This document shows, piece after piece, positions 26,443 through 35,930 of a stretch of 64,000 nucleotides of DNA (positions within the stretch are counted from its first letter, which is position 1; each line of letters starts with the position of its first letter). Position numbers and translations under genes: made by a program. The DNA is taken from assembly GCF_004358205.1 (NCBI RefSeq), contig NZ_SMYO01000007.1, positions 124,001 through 188,000 of the forward strand. Reading direction: 5' to 3'. Below the pieces are notes generated by a model that saw nothing but the letters and a program-made list of their open reading frames with translations, was not told the origin of the DNA and ran no database searches. This DNA comes from Bacillus salipaludis. Lineage in GTDB: Bacteria; Bacillota; Bacilli; Bacillales_B; DSM-18226.

Positions 26443-26697
26443 CTTTGGCTCTATAAACTTTGTTGTTGATTTCCACTCCAGGCACAAGCGGTTCGTGGGC
26501 GGTCTGGGGAGCCTCCTCGTTGCTTTGCTCCTGCGGGGTCTCCCTTTCACCGTACTCCCACAGGACACTGAATTGCTCCCTTGAATCCGCCCACGCACGA
26601 AGAAAATGCGTTAGCATTTTCGAGGAGTCTACGTGCCTTCCGCTCCAATCACCTTTGTTTATTAATCAACATTGTTCTTTAACATTGCCATTACTTT
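26439..26697 (-). mobile_element. Family B repeat, copy 4, with near-matching target duplication
   Basis: The element (26447-26689, 243 bp) is in reverse orientation and longer than copy 2. The extra part includes a palindrome GAAAATGC-GTTA-GCATTTTC. Its outer end aligns closely with the left end of copy 2 (GTTAAAGAACAATGTTGATT on the minus strand). Flanking 8-mers TTTACTTT (26439-26446) and ATTACTTT (26690-26697) match at 7 of 8 positions, as an aged target duplication. Confidence 0.7.
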
Positions 26698-26700
26698 AAA

Positions 26701-26844
26701 TTAATCATATTTGGAGTCGTTTAAACTCCTAGCCTCTTCAGGGCTTTGTAATTTGGTGGCACCTGGGTAATGCAATGCTTGATCCCTGTCAGATTCCACT
26801 CTTCTGCTTGCCTTTAGTTTTTTTTCTTGACGGTCTTTTCCCAT
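26701..26844 (-). CDS. ypzI: YpzI, small conserved protein
   Basis: A 47-residue, highly charged protein (MGKDRQEKKLKASRRVESDR then DQALHYPGATKL). It resembles Bacillus subtilis YpzI in sequence and position near yphA. The function is unknown. GAGGAGGTG lies 8 bases before the ATG, which strongly supports translation. Confidence 0.8.
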   Translation of the reverse strand: MGKDRQEKKLKASRRVESDRDQALHYPGATKLQSPEEARSLNDSKYD

Positions 26845-26953
26845 TCTTTCTACACCTCCTCTTAATAAGATGAATCATCAGGTAAAGATTATGCAGGTTA
26901 GTATGAAAATACATAGTATTAACCAATAATGAAGATAATAGGAGGTGGTAAAG

Positions 26954-27562
26954 GTGGAAGGCTCCATATTTTATTGGATTTGTTGGTCTTTTTGGGTCTA
27001 TCTAACTTTCTTTTTAAAAAAGCAGAATCCATATCGTTTAAAATTAGCTGCAGCCATTTTACTCGTCATTATTCTTTCACCTACTCATTATAAGCTTGGA
27101 AATATCGAAATATATGCAAGCGGTGTATTCATTTTAAGTCTTACCTTTATAATGATTAGTAAGGAAAAGCTTAGAGCAATCATCTATTATTTTATTTGTT
27201 CCTATATTATGGGAATTGCGTATGTTACCTTTCATTTGTTTGAAATTTTCGATCCGATTTGGATTATTATTAAAAAGGAATGGATGATGGGAATTCTATT
27301 GGGGTATTTAGCCATAATTCTGCAAAAAACACTCAGAGGAAGATTATTAATTGTTATAAATGGAACGATGCAAGGAGAATTCTTATATGCGTTTATTTTA
27401 AATAAATATCATTTTCCATACTCAATTGGTGCATTAGCCTATCTTGATGTTTGTACATTAATCAGCTTTTTGCTTGTTGGATGGAGCTTTTTTGAAAATG
27501 CAGGTGCGATATTTCAAAATCATTTTAACTTTACTGAAAAAGCAAAGCAAAAATCATCTTGA
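26954..27562 (+). CDS. yphA: YphA, integral membrane protein
   Basis: A 202-residue protein with about six TM segments and no catalytic motif that I recognise. The name comes from position upstream of der and from size. GTG 26954 is chosen because AGGAGGTG ends 6 bases upstream; GTG 26945 overlaps that site. Confidence 0.72.
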   Translation: MEGSIFYWICWSFWVYLTFFLKKQNPYRLKLAAAILLVIILSPTHYKLGNIEIYASGVFILSLTFIMISKEKLRAIIYYFICSYIMGIAYVTFHLFEIFDPIWIIIKKEWMMGILLGYLAIILQKTLRGRLLIVINGTMQGEFLYAFILNKYHFPYSIGALAYLDVCTLISFLLVGWSFFENAGAIFQNHFNFTEKAKQKSS

Positions 27563-27617
27563 CTTCGGAGGTTTCCATTGCGGGAAAGGATTAACATTTG
27601 TTAAACTAATTAAGTTG

Positions 27618-27645
27618 GCCCTTCTTATGGATAGAAGGGTTTTAT
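27618..27645 (+). terminator. Terminator after yphA
   Basis: A 7-bp stem CCCTTCT / AGAAGGG with a TTTTATC tail. Confidence 0.65.
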
Positions 27646-27745
27646 CATTAGCACTTATTACTGAATGATTTGGCCTGAGTATATTGCTTAGAGAATTAAA
27701 CATAAATAAGTTGTTGATTATATATTGGAAAGGATGGGAATGTAA

Positions 27746-29056
27746 ATGGTAAAACCAGTTATTGCCATTGTGGGCCGTCCAAATGTAGGTAAGTCCACTA
27801 TTTTTAACCGCATTGTCGGTGAACGTGTTTCGATTGTAGAAGATATCCCAGGCGTGACAAGGGACCGTATATATAGTTCCGGTGAATGGCTGAATCATGA
27901 TTTTAATGTGATTGATACTGGAGGGATTGACATCGGTGATGAGCCTTTCTTGGAGCAAATTCGCCAACAGGCAGAAGTAGCGATTGATGAAGCCGATGTT
28001 ATCATTTTTTTAACTAACGGAAGAGAAGGGGTAACTGCTGCGGATGAAGAAGTAGCGAAAATCCTCTATAAATCAAAAAAACCGATTGTTTTAGGAGTAA
28101 ATAAAATTGATAATCCCGAAATGCGGGAACAAATTTATGATTTTTATGCATTGGGTTTTGGTGAACCTATTCCAGTTTCCGGGTCACATGGTCTTGGACT
28201 TGGTGATTTGTTAGACGCTGCTGCGAAACACTTTCCAAAAGACAGCGGAGATGATTATGATGCGGATGTCATTAAGTTTTCATTAATTGGACGTCCTAAT
28301 GTTGGGAAATCCTCCTTGGTTAATGCTATATTAGGAGAAGACCGTGTTATTGTCAGCGATATTGCTGGTACAACACGGGATGCAGTAGATTCACCCTATA
28401 CATATAACGACGAGAAATATGTCATTATTGATACGGCGGGTATGCGTAAAAAAGGTAAGGTTTATGAAAGTACCGAGAAATACAGTGTCCTAAGGGCATT
28501 AAGGGCGATTGAACGTTCCGATGTTGTCTTAGTCGTTTTAAATGCGGAAGAAGGAATCATTGAACAGGACAAAAAAATTGCCGGGTATGCTCATGAAGCG
28601 GGAAGAGCAGTTGTTATTGTCGTCAATAAATGGGACGCTGTTGAAAAAGATGAAAAGACTATGAAGGAGCTTGAACAAAAAATAAGGGAACATTTCCTAT
28701 TCTTAAGTTATGCGCCAATCGTCTTTTTATCTGCTAAAACCAAAAAGCGGATCCATACCTTGCTGCCAATGATTAATTTGGCCAGTGAAAATCATTCAAT
28801 GCGCGTTGATACTAGTGTGTTAAATGATATTATCATGGATGCAGTTGCGATGAATCCAACCCCAACAGACAAAGGCAGACGCCTGAAAATATATTATGCA
28901 ACCCAGGTTGCTGTTAAGCCGCCGACCTTTGTTATCTTTGTCAACGAACCCGAGCTATTGCATTTTTCGTATGAGCGTTTTCTGGAGAATCGAATTCGCG
29001 ATGCTTTTGGATTCGAAGGAACCCCGATAAAAATCTTTGCCAGAGAAAGAAAATAA
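27746..29056 (+). CDS. der: Ribosome assembly GTPase Der (EngA)
   Basis: A 436-residue essential GTPase for 50S ribosome maturation. It has two G domains in tandem, each with a complete P-loop (GRPNVGKST at about 9-17; GRPNVGKSS at about 182-190), DTGG or DTAG and NKID or NKWD motifs, and a C-terminal KH-like domain. Two G domains are unique to this family. AAAGGATGGGA precedes the ATG. Confidence 0.96.
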   Translation: MVKPVIAIVGRPNVGKSTIFNRIVGERVSIVEDIPGVTRDRIYSSGEWLNHDFNVIDTGGIDIGDEPFLEQIRQQAEVAIDEADVIIFLTNGREGVTAADEEVAKILYKSKKPIVLGVNKIDNPEMREQIYDFYALGFGEPIPVSGSHGLGLGDLLDAAAKHFPKDSGDDYDADVIKFSLIGRPNVGKSSLVNAILGEDRVIVSDIAGTTRDAVDSPYTYNDEKYVIIDTAGMRKKGKVYESTEKYSVLRALRAIERSDVVLVVLNAEEGIIEQDKKIAGYAHEAGRAVVIVVNKWDAVEKDEKTMKELEQKIREHFLFLSYAPIVFLSAKTKKRIHTLLPMINLASENHSMRVDTSVLNDIIMDAVAMNPTPTDKGRRLKIYYATQVAVKPPTFVIFVNEPELLHFSYERFLENRIRDAFGFEGTPIKIFARERK

Positions 29057-29074
29057 GAAAGGCCGGTGTAGTAA

Positions 29075-30124
29075 ATGGGGCAAAAATCTGAAACCATCGC
29101 TGTTTTAGGTGCAGGCAGCTGGGGAACAGCCTTGGCATTGGTTCTAGCCGATAATGGTCACCATGTCCGTTTGTGGAGTCATAACGAAAATCAAGTCACA
29201 GAAATCAATCAATTTCATACAAATAAAAAGTATTTACCGGGTATCAATCTGCCGGAGTTGATTGTAGGTTATGCCTCTTTAAGTGACTCATTATCAGGTG
29301 TAGAAACAATTATTTTAGCTGTGCCAACAAAGGCAATTCGCGAAGTCATTGGAAAAATCGCTTCGGTTGCAAAAAATCCATTTATTATTGCCCATGTAAG
29401 CAAAGGGATTGAACCTGGCTCGCTAATGAGAATAACTGAAATAATTGAAGAAGAAATGCCCAAAGAGTTTTTAAGCGATGTTGTGGTACTTTCCGGTCCA
29501 AGCCATGCTGAGGAAGTTAGTTTACGCCATCCAACAACCGTAACCGTATCGTCGAAAAATATGGAGGCGGCCGGAAAAATTCAAGATTTATTTATCAATA
29601 ATAATTTTAGGGTCTACACCAATTCCGATTTAATTGGTGTAGAAATAGGCGGCGCCTTAAAAAATATTATTGCGCTCGCGGCAGGGATTACGGACGGACT
29701 AGGTTATGGAGATAATGCCAAAGCAGCATTAATCACCAGAGGCCTTGCGGAAATTGCACGTTTAGGAACGAAAATGGGGGCAAATCCACTAACATTTTCC
29801 GGTTTAGCGGGTATTGGAGATTTAATCGTAACTTGTACAAGTGTTCATTCGAGGAATTGGCGTGCTGGGAATCTTCTTGGTAAGGGGAAAACACTTGATG
29901 AAGTTCTCGACAATATGGGAATGGTGGTAGAAGGAGTAAGAACAACAAAAGCAGCGTATCAGCTCGCAAAAAAATACGATGTCGTTATGCCAATCACCTT
30001 CGCATTATATGATGTCTTGTTCAACGGTAAAAACGCCAAGGACGGCGTTGATATCTTAATGGGCCGTGGAAAAAAACCGGAAATGGAAGACCTGACAAAT
30101 ATTTTAGACGAAAGACATGATTAA
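29075..30124 (+). CDS. gpsA: Glycerol-3-phosphate dehydrogenase GpsA
   Basis: A 349-residue cytoplasmic NAD(P)+-dependent enzyme that makes sn-glycerol 3-phosphate for phospholipids. Motifs: [10 protein letters not shown] near the N-terminus and [13 protein letters not shown] with the catalytic Lys. It lies 18 bases after der and is cotranscribed; this pairing is conserved. Confidence 0.95.
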   Translation: MGQKSETIAVLGAGSWGTALALVLADNGHHVRLWSHNENQVTEINQFHTNKKYLPGINLPELIVGYASLSDSLSGVETIILAVPTKAIREVIGKIASVAKNPFIIAHVSKGIEPGSLMRITEIIEEEMPKEFLSDVVVLSGPSHAEEVSLRHPTTVTVSSKNMEAAGKIQDLFINNNFRVYTNSDLIGVEIGGALKNIIALAAGITDGLGYGDNAKAALITRGLAEIARLGTKMGANPLTFSGLAGIGDLIVTCTSVHSRNWRAGNLLGKGKTLDEVLDNMGMVVEGVRTTKAAYQLAKKYDVVMPITFALYDVLFNGKNAKDGVDILMGRGKKPEMEDLTNILDERHD

Positions 30125-30189
30125 AACTAAAAATGTGCATTTTTGACTAAAAAAATAGGTGTTCGATGATACGCTTTTTAATATGTCAG

Positions 30190-30197
30190 CATACAAT
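30190..30197 (+). promoter_or_regulatory. SigE-like -10 element between gpsA and yphE
   Basis: CATACAAT matches the SigE -10 consensus exactly; a weak ATA-containing -35 lies about 18 bases upstream. A terminator at 30252-30294 lies only about 50 bases downstream of the implied start, so any transcript would be short unless it reads through to yphE. Confidence 0.35.
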
Positions 30198-30251
30198 GCA
30201 ACGAAGAACAATGATAGTATGAAGCTGGAGTATGGGTTATTTTAGTCTAAA

Positions 30252-30294
30252 TGACTGAAGTAAAGAATTCGCCCCTCTTTACTTCAGTTTTTTT
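30252..30294 (+). terminator. Terminator of der-gpsA
   Basis: A 13-bp perfect stem (30254-30266 with 30276-30288) and a run of seven T. Confidence 0.88.
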
Positions 30295-30303
30295 ATTGGA
30301 CTA

Positions 30304-30312
30304 TGGTATAAT
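30304..30312 (+). promoter_or_regulatory. Extended -10 promoter of yphE
   Basis: TGGTATAAT gives TG plus a perfect TATAAT, 28 bases before the yphE start. The -35 is weak. Confidence 0.6.
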
Positions 30313-30339
30313 AACCTACGGTAAAAGGGGGAGTTATTT

Positions 30340-30525
30340 TTGTCACCTGGAATGCTTAAAATGTGGATTTCTGTTGCCGGAATCGCCTTAATGTTCTTAG
30401 CGATTTTCACCATTTATCTTAGCCGCTATAAATTAAAAGGGATTTTTCGGGCAATTACAGCAATTATAGCTTATTTATTTATGATTATTGCGGGAATTAT
30501 TTTATTTATCGTTTTATTTACTTAA
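30340..30525 (+). CDS. yphE: YphE, small DUF2768-type membrane protein
   Basis: A 61-residue protein made of two TM helices (about 8-27 and 38-60) joined by a short basic loop (LSRYKLKG). The size and position between gpsA and yphF match Bacillus subtilis YphE. The function is unknown. The start is TTG, supported by AAAAGGGGGA 8 bases upstream. Confidence 0.78.
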   Translation: MSPGMLKMWISVAGIALMFLAIFTIYLSRYKLKGIFRAITAIIAYLFMIIAGIILFIVLFT

Positions 30526-30558
30526 ATTATTCTTATTACATAAAATAAAGGTGATTGT

Positions 30559-31284
30559 ATGAAACGGCTCATGCTAGGCTGCGTTTTTGTGTTTACGGCT
30601 ATTTTTTTATCAGGGTGCATGTACCCAAATGAAAAACTAGCAAAGAATCAAATCCCTTATAAAGATCAAATTCAGGCAGTTCAATCAGCTGTGGATTCTT
30701 TTCAGAAGGAAAATGGCGGCATTCTGCCGATTAAAACAAGGGAAGCCAATACTCCAATATATTTAAAATATCCGATTGACTTTAAAAAAATTTCACCGAA
30801 GTACATGGCGGAGCCTCCGGGAAATGCTTTTGAAAATGGCGGGATTTTTCAGTATGTGCTCGTGGATGTTGAAAAGAATCCAACCGTAAAATTGTTGGAT
30901 TTAAGGATGGCAGAAACTCTTCGGGACATTAATCTAAGAATTAAAACAAAGGGATATCCGCCCTATAAAGATAGTATTGCAAATAACGTGTATACCCTGG
31001 ATTATAAAAAGCTGGGTCTTGAAAGTCCGCCATCAGTAGTCAGTCCTTATTCAAATCAAAATCTTCCTCTTGTCATCACCGGAAATGCAGAGGTCTATGT
31101 AGATTACCGTGCTGATTTGTATCAGGCGCTGAAGAAAACGAAAAAAAACTTTAAACCCGGGGAGGACATTCGCTCCATTCTCGTGAACAACTCCATGTTT
31201 GTTCCGGCCTATTCCTTACCCTATACGGTGGATTCTAAAACAAAAGAGCCTGTTTTTCTGGAAACCAAATTCATGAATAAATAA
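30559..31284 (+). CDS. yphF: YphF, putative lipoprotein
   Basis: A 241-residue exported protein with a lipoprotein signal peptide and lipobox LSGC (Cys20). The mature part has no motif that I recognise. In Bacillus subtilis the orthologue lies in the same place, just upstream of spoIVA. It lies 33 bases after yphE, and the two are likely cotranscribed. Confidence 0.78.
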   Translation: MKRLMLGCVFVFTAIFLSGCMYPNEKLAKNQIPYKDQIQAVQSAVDSFQKENGGILPIKTREANTPIYLKYPIDFKKISPKYMAEPPGNAFENGGIFQYVLVDVEKNPTVKLLDLRMAETLRDINLRIKTKGYPPYKDSIANNVYTLDYKKLGLESPPSVVSPYSNQNLPLVITGNAEVYVDYRADLYQALKKTKKNFKPGEDIRSILVNNSMFVPAYSLPYTVDSKTKEPVFLETKFMNK

Positions 31285-31303
31285 GATAATATTAAATTGT
31301 CAT

Positions 31304-31346
31304 AACCCTTTTCTTGCGAAATATATTGTAGGAGAAGGGTTTTTTA
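31304..31346 (+). terminator. Terminator of yphE-yphF
   Basis: AACCCTT / AAGGGTT stem with extra pairs, a long loop and TTTTTT tail. The 320-base stretch 31285-31605 otherwise holds the spoIVA promoter (31514-31543). An open frame near 31369-31473 lacks start and ribosome binding site. Confidence 0.75.
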
Positions 31347-31513
31347 GGTTAATAGGTTAACAAAATCTATCCCAATAAGGATAACACCGAAATAAAAGCT
31401 GTGTATCTTTATTCGAAACCCTCACTTGATCCAAACCGTTCAGACACGACACATACCTTTAAAGCACTGAATTTTGAATAGGGGGGTAAAAAATTTTTAA
31501 AAAAGTGTCATAA

Positions 31514-31543
31514 CAATATAGGACAACGTCATAAACATATACT
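31514..31543 (+). promoter_or_regulatory. Predicted SigE promoter of spoIVA
   Basis: CAATATAG (31514-31521), a 14-base spacer and CATATACT (31536-31543) fit the SigE pattern; spoIVA is a known SigE target in Bacillus subtilis. The leader would be about 55 bases. Confidence 0.6.
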
Positions 31544-31605
31544 GTCCAAAAATACCTAGATGGATAATATTATCCCACTTTAGTCTATGATCGGGAGGGG
31601 ATCAC

Positions 31606-33084
31606 TTGGAAAAGGTTGATATTTTTAAAGATATTGCCGAGAGAACCGGCGGTGATATTTATTTAGGGGTCGTAGGAGCGGTACGGACAGGGAAATCAAC
31701 ATTCATTAAAAAATTTATGGAACTGGTTGTTTTACCGAATATAAACAATGAGGCTGACAGATCCCGTGCTCAAGATGAACTTCCACAGAGTTCTGCCGGC
31801 AAAACAATCATGACAACAGAGCCGAAATTTGTTCCAAATCAAGCAGCGACAGTTCATGTTGATGATGGTTTGGATGTTAATATAAGGCTTGTGGATTGTG
31901 TTGGCTATACGGTGCCAGGTGCGAAAGGTTATGAGGATGAAAATGGACCTCGAATGATTACCACTCCTTGGTATGAAGAACCGATTCCATTTCATGAAGC
32001 AGCTGAAATTGGAACAAGGAAGGTTATTCAAGAACATTCAACCATCGGGGTTGTTGTCACTACAGATGGAACAATTGGTGAAATCCCAAGAAGCAACTAC
32101 ATCGAGGCGGAAGAAAGAGTCGTTGAGGAATTAAAGGAAGTCGGCAAACCATTTATAATGGTTGTCAACAGTGCTCAGCCATACCACCCGAGTACTGAAA
32201 CGCTTCGGTCGAGCCTGGCCGAAAAATATGACATTCCTGTCATTGCAATGAGTGTAGAAAGCATGAGGGACAGTGATGTACTCAATGTTCTTCGTGAAGC
32301 CTTGTATGAGTTCCCAGTCCTTGAGGTGAATGTAAACCTGCCAAGCTGGGTGATGGTCTTAAGGGAGAATCACTGGCTCCGCGAGAGCTATCAGGAGGCA
32401 GTAAAAGATACCGTTAAAGATATCAAGAGATTACGAGATGTTGACAGGGTCGTGCAACAATTCAGTGAATATGATTTTATTGACCGTGCAGGATTAGCGG
32501 GGATTGAGATGGGGCAAGGGGTTGCAGAAATTGACTTATTCGCTCCAGATGAGTTATATGATGATATTTTAAAAGAAATCGTCGGTGTAGAAATTAGGGG
32601 TAAAGACCATCTTCTTGAACTTATGCAAGATTTTGCACATGCAAAAGCGGAATATGATCATATCTCTGATGCATTGAAAATGGTGAAGCAAACAGGTTAT
32701 GGTATCGCCTCACCTACACTCTCAGACATGAGTCTTGAAGAGCCGGAAATTATCCGTCAAGGTGCCCGGTTTGGAGTAAGGCTGAGAGCTGTTGCACCTT
32801 CTATTCATATGATTAAGGTTGATGTTGAATCTGAGTTTGCCCCAATCATTGGTACCGAAAAGCAAAGTGAAGAGCTGGTCCGTTATCTAATGCAAGACTT
32901 TGAGGATGATCCTCTATCGATTTGGAATTCTGATATATTCGGCAGGTCACTAAGCTCTATTGTACGAGAAGGGATTCAAGCAAAGCTTTCACTAATGCCT
33001 GAGAATGCAAGGTATAAATTAAAAGAAACATTAGAGAGAATTATTAACGAGGGATCAGGCGGTTTAATTGCCATTATCCTATAG
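31606..33084 (+). CDS. spoIVA: Stage IV sporulation protein A, coat morphogenetic ATPase
   Basis: A 492-residue protein that polymerises on the forespore surface with ATP hydrolysis to form the base of the coat. The P-loop is GAVRTGKS (24-31, Lys30). The C-terminal end (RIINEGSGGLIAIIL) is the conserved segment that interacts with SpoVM. The start is TTG with GGGAGGGGAT upstream. It is nearly collinear with the Bacillus subtilis protein. Confidence 0.97.
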   Translation: MEKVDIFKDIAERTGGDIYLGVVGAVRTGKSTFIKKFMELVVLPNINNEADRSRAQDELPQSSAGKTIMTTEPKFVPNQAATVHVDDGLDVNIRLVDCVGYTVPGAKGYEDENGPRMITTPWYEEPIPFHEAAEIGTRKVIQEHSTIGVVVTTDGTIGEIPRSNYIEAEERVVEELKEVGKPFIMVVNSAQPYHPSTETLRSSLAEKYDIPVIAMSVESMRDSDVLNVLREALYEFPVLEVNVNLPSWVMVLRENHWLRESYQEAVKDTVKDIKRLRDVDRVVQQFSEYDFIDRAGLAGIEMGQGVAEIDLFAPDELYDDILKEIVGVEIRGKDHLLELMQDFAHAKAEYDHISDALKMVKQTGYGIASPTLSDMSLEEPEIIRQGARFGVRLRAVAPSIHMIKVDVESEFAPIIGTEKQSEELVRYLMQDFEDDPLSIWNSDIFGRSLSSIVREGIQAKLSLMPENARYKLKETLERIINEGSGGLIAIIL

Positions 33085-33089
33085 AAGAA

Positions 33090-33121
33090 GGGACTCCGCA
33101 TGGGGTCTTTTTTCTTTTTTT
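33090..33121 (+). terminator. Terminator of spoIVA
   Basis: Short stem GGACTCC / GGGGTC around GCAT with long T-rich tail. Confidence 0.75.
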
Positions 33122-33205
33122 GTAGTATTTTGTAAGAAAATAGAGAGAAAAAAGTAGAAATTTGTTGTTTTGAAGAAAAGATTACCATTATTTCATGAAA
33201 TTTTC

Positions 33206-33327
33206 TTGATATGCTGAAATGATTATGATAATCTTTTAACAGAATTACGTTATGGTGCTAAAAACCTATATATAATAAGGTTTTTTCAAAAAAATAGATT
33301 GTACGACAAGAAAAATTCAATTAAGAT
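33206..33327 (+). promoter_or_regulatory. Candidate tandem promoters and leader hairpin of hbs
   Basis: The 360-base gap before hbs shows TTGATA (33206-33211) with GATAAT (33227-33232), and TTGTAC (33299-33304) with TAAGAT (33322-33327, 17-base spacer). Between them AAAACCT / AGGTTTT (33261-33267 with 33278-33284) forms a short hairpin with a T tail. Bacillus subtilis hbs also has more than one promoter and a long leader. The assignment is tentative. Confidence 0.4.
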
Positions 33328-33445
33328 TAAATTGTTAATAAAACCGCACTATGACGTATAGAATTTGGAAAATCTGTTTAGAAATGTAGATAAGTATCCT
33401 TATTTACGAGTTTTTGAATAATTGCTTTGGGAGGAGGTGAATGGC

Positions 33446-33718
33446 ATGAACAAGACAGAACTAATTAATGCAGTAGCTGAAGCAAGTGAACTTTCTAAAA
33501 AAGATGCTACCAAAGCAGTTGATGCTGTTTTTGATTCAATTTTAGATGCTTTGAAAAACGGTGATAAAGTTCAATTAATCGGTTTTGGTAACTTTGAAGT
33601 ACGCGAGCGTGCAGCACGTAAAGGTCGCAACCCTCAAACTGGTGAGGAAATTGAGATTGGTGCAAGCAAAGTTCCAGCATTTAAGCCAGGGAAGGCGCTT
33701 AAAGACGCAGTAAAATAA
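33446..33718 (+). CDS. hbs: DNA-binding protein HU (HBsu)
   Basis: A 90-residue nucleoid protein that binds and bends DNA as a dimer. The HU signature is [21 protein letters not shown], with the DNA-contacting arm containing the conserved Pro. ATG 33446 has an unusually strong ribosome binding site GGGAGGAGGTGA 6 bases upstream, fitting very high expression; earlier in-frame starts are before that site. Confidence 0.97.
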   Translation: MNKTELINAVAEASELSKKDATKAVDAVFDSILDALKNGDKVQLIGFGNFEVRERAARKGRNPQTGEEIEIGASKVPAFKPGKALKDAVK

Positions 33719-33756
33719 TTACATAATTTATTGCTTTAAGCGAATGCTTAAGAGCT

Positions 33757-33787
33757 AAGGTCATGGTTAAAGCCATGACCTTTTTTC
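33757..33787 (+). terminator. Terminator of hbs
   Basis: A 10-bp perfect stem AAGGTCATGG / CCATGACCTT and six T. The gene-free stretch 33719-34043 also contains repeat family A copy 2 and the folE promoter. Confidence 0.9.
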
Positions 33788-33816
33788 TTTCAGTAGAATA
33801 AATCGCTTCGGTAAAT

Positions 33817-33962
33817 GTCCAGCTCCAGCGCCTAGCCCCTCGAGGGAAAAAATGAACTGCTTTTTTCTTAGGTTGCTTCGGTCCTGACGATAAGATCAAA
33901 GAACGACTTCACCGTCAGGACCTCCAGCGCTTTTCGGGGCTGACCAAGGCGCTTCCGCTTTT
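33817..33962 (+). repeat. Hairpin repeat family A, copy 2
   Basis: A 146-bp element aligned with 2198-2316 in the same orientation, with an extra segment of about 27 bases after GCCTAGCCCCT. The inner stem is GGTCCTGACG / CGTCAGGACC, a perfect 10-bp inverted repeat; the outer stem GCGCC..CCCC pairs with GGGGC..GGCGC. Like copy 1 it ends just upstream of a promoter. Confidence 0.8.
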
Positions 33963-33985
33963 CTTTTTTGCCTGTAGTGAAAAGG

Positions 33986-34015
33986 TTGTGCTAATATGTA
34001 TGTGTCATATATACT
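33986..34015 (+). promoter_or_regulatory. Predicted sigma-A promoter of folE-mtrB
   Basis: TTGTGC (33986-33991), an 18-base spacer and TATACT (34010-34015), 28 bases before the folE start. Confidence 0.5.
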
Positions 34016-34043
34016 TGACAGATATACAGTAGGAGGAATCACC

Positions 34044-34610
34044 ATGTCAGATGTAAATCGTGCCCAAATCGAAGAGGCGGTGCGTTTAATATTAGAAGCA
34101 ATTGGCGAGGATCCAAACCGTGAAGGCTTGCTTGATACACCTAAACGTGTAGCCAAAATGTATGAAGAAGTATTTAGCGGATTAAATGAGGATCCTAAAA
34201 AACATTTTGAAACTATTTTTAGCGAGGATCATGAGGAATTAGTATTAGTTAAAGATATTCCGTTTTATTCTATGTGTGAACATCATCTTGTACCTTTCTT
34301 TGGGAAGGCTCACGTTGCCTATATTCCACAAAACGGTCGTGTCACCGGACTAAGTAAATTAGCACGAGCAGTAGAAGCCGTTGCGAAAAGACCGCAGCTT
34401 CAGGAAAGGATAACCTCTACCATTGCAGATAGTATTATGGAAAAGCTAGAGCCACATGGTGTAATGGTCGTTGTGGAAGCTGAACATATGTGTATGACGA
34501 TGAGAGGGGTAAAAAAGCCCGGATCAAAAACAGTAACGACTGCTGTTCGTGGAACACTTGCGAATGATACGATTGCTCGTTCTGAAATTCTTTCATTAAT
34601 TAAAAATTAG
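34044..34610 (+). CDS. folE: GTP cyclohydrolase I FolE (MtrA)
   Basis: A 188-residue enzyme making 7,8-dihydroneopterin triphosphate from GTP, the first step of folate synthesis. Zinc ligands are visible: Cys78 and His81 (MCEHHLVPF) and Cys150 (EHMCMTMRG). ATG 34044 follows TAGGAGG by 7-8 bases; the frame extends upstream but without a site. It forms the mtrAB operon with mtrB, as in Bacillus subtilis. Confidence 0.95.
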   Translation: MSDVNRAQIEEAVRLILEAIGEDPNREGLLDTPKRVAKMYEEVFSGLNEDPKKHFETIFSEDHEELVLVKDIPFYSMCEHHLVPFFGKAHVAYIPQNGRVTGLSKLARAVEAVAKRPQLQERITSTIADSIMEKLEPHGVMVVVEAEHMCMTMRGVKKPGSKTVTTAVRGTLANDTIARSEILSLIKN

Positions 34611-34638
34611 TAAAATCAAAAGCTAGGGGGGATTATAA

Positions 34639-34875
34639 TTGGAAAAACGGCAATCCCAAAATAGTGATTATGTTGTGATAAAAGCCTTAGATGACGGAGT
34701 AAATGTGATCGGTCTAACAAGAGGAACGGATACTAGATTCCATCATTCTGAAAAGCTTGACAAGGGTGAGGTGCTAATTGCCCAATTTACGGAGCATACA
34801 TCTGCAATAAAAATTAGGGGCAACGCAAAGGTTTTAACCCAACTTGGCGAAGTAGAAAGTGAAATAAAAAAATAA
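34639..34875 (+). CDS. mtrB: trp RNA-binding attenuation protein MtrB (TRAP)
   Basis: A 78-residue subunit of the 11-mer ring that, loaded with tryptophan, binds (G/U)AG repeats in trp leaders and stops transcription or translation. Conserved tryptophan- and RNA-binding segments are [20 protein letters not shown] and [14 protein letters not shown]. The start is TTG with GGGGGGAT upstream. The usual target, the trp operon, is not at its expected place further downstream. Confidence 0.94.
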   Translation: MEKRQSQNSDYVVIKALDDGVNVIGLTRGTDTRFHHSEKLDKGEVLIAQFTEHTSAIKIRGNAKVLTQLGEVESEIKK

Positions 34876-34979
34876 TCGATGAAAATTGATTATCTTCAAA
34901 ATCAAAAGGATTAATCCTATTCCCTTTATTGAAGATGTGTTTATTTTGCGAAATTTCGCTCAGGGTAAGTCATTTGTGC

Positions 34980-34985
34980 TATAAT
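34980..34985 (+). promoter_or_regulatory. -10 box upstream of hepS
   Basis: TATAAT, 122 bases before the hepS start; the -35 region is weak. A hairpin ATCTTCAA / TTGAAGAT lies between mtrB and this box and may end the mtrB transcript. Confidence 0.4.
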
Positions 34986-35106
34986 TGTGTCTGTTGTTTA
35001 AAAAATGATCGAAAACTATTCCGAAATTAGATGAATAACAGGCATGAATGTTCCTGTTTATTATAAAATAACAGAATAAAGATATAAACTTTTTGGGGAA
35101 GCAAGG

Positions 35107-35928
35107 GTGATTAGGGTGTCAGACATTCGACAAAAATTTACAGATATTCTAGAGCAGGTTGAACAAAGGGTATTGGACCCTTACTTGCTCAAATATATTG
35201 AAACCCCCATTATTGACGAAGATAAACTTCTTATCCTTTTATCAATTATGGATGGACTCGAATTGTCTTACAGGGAAGTCAAAAACTACTGTTTATCTAC
35301 AATGTTAATTCAAATTGCCCTTGATACCCATGAACAAAATTCGATTTCCTCCGATGATGAAAAAAGCCGTCAATTAACTGTTTTAGCAGGGGATTATTTC
35401 AGTGGTCTATATTATAAACTTCTTGCTGAATCAGAAGATATTTTGGTTATAAAAGCACTATCAGAAGGAATTAAGGAAATTAATGAAAATAAAATATCGG
35501 TTTACCATAGTGAAGCGGATACAATTGACAAGCTGATGATGAGTATAAAAAGGATTGAAAGTTCTTTACTAATCAAGCTCACTGAATATTTTCAAGGGGA
35601 TGCTTGGACTGAGTTTTTCGAAAATCTATTCTTCATTAAGCGCCTATTAACGGAGAAAAAACAATATCTTCAATACGGCAGTTCATTATTATTTGAAGGA
35701 CTAAAAAATATTATTTTTCCGTATAATGAACAGCAATCATCAAATTTATCGAGCGATCAGCAGCAGGACCTGCTAATGGTTTGTGATCGCTATATTAATA
35801 AAACAAAACAATTGATTGAAAAAGGAAAAAATCAGTTTCCTTATTTAAATGAATTACTTGAACAGCGAATTTCCTTTATTTTAGATCGAGCACAACCAAT
35901 GGCAAAAACTTTTGTGGAGGAAGGGTAA
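35107..35928 (+). CDS. hepS: Heptaprenyl diphosphate synthase component 1 HepS
   Basis: A 273-residue non-catalytic subunit of the two-part synthase that makes the C35 side chain of menaquinone-7. It has the typical helical pattern and the conserved motif [18 protein letters not shown]. It forms an operon hepS-menG-hepT, with menG starting 2 bases after its stop. The start is GTG 35107 with GGGGA upstream; GTG 35116 is a possible alternative. Confidence 0.88.
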   Translation: MIRVSDIRQKFTDILEQVEQRVLDPYLLKYIETPIIDEDKLLILLSIMDGLELSYREVKNYCLSTMLIQIALDTHEQNSISSDDEKSRQLTVLAGDYFSGLYYKLLAESEDILVIKALSEGIKEINENKISVYHSEADTIDKLMMSIKRIESSLLIKLTEYFQGDAWTEFFENLFFIKRLLTEKKQYLQYGSSLLFEGLKNIIFPYNEQQSSNLSSDQQQDLLMVCDRYINKTKQLIEKGKNQFPYLNELLEQRISFILDRAQPMAKTFVEEG

Positions 35929-35930
35929 TC

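Noticed and set aside
15366..26697. Repeated GC-rich elements considered as a CRISPR or rRNA-like signal
   Set aside because: Only four dispersed copies of 130-240 bp, with hairpin cores and target duplications; no regular spacers.
30183..30245. A 20-codon frame between gpsA and yphE
   Set aside because: No ribosome binding site, and the predicted promoter lies inside it.
31369..31473. Open frame of about 35 codons between yphF and spoIVA with protein-like composition
   Set aside because: No start with ribosome binding site and no family recognised; may be a remnant but not supportable.
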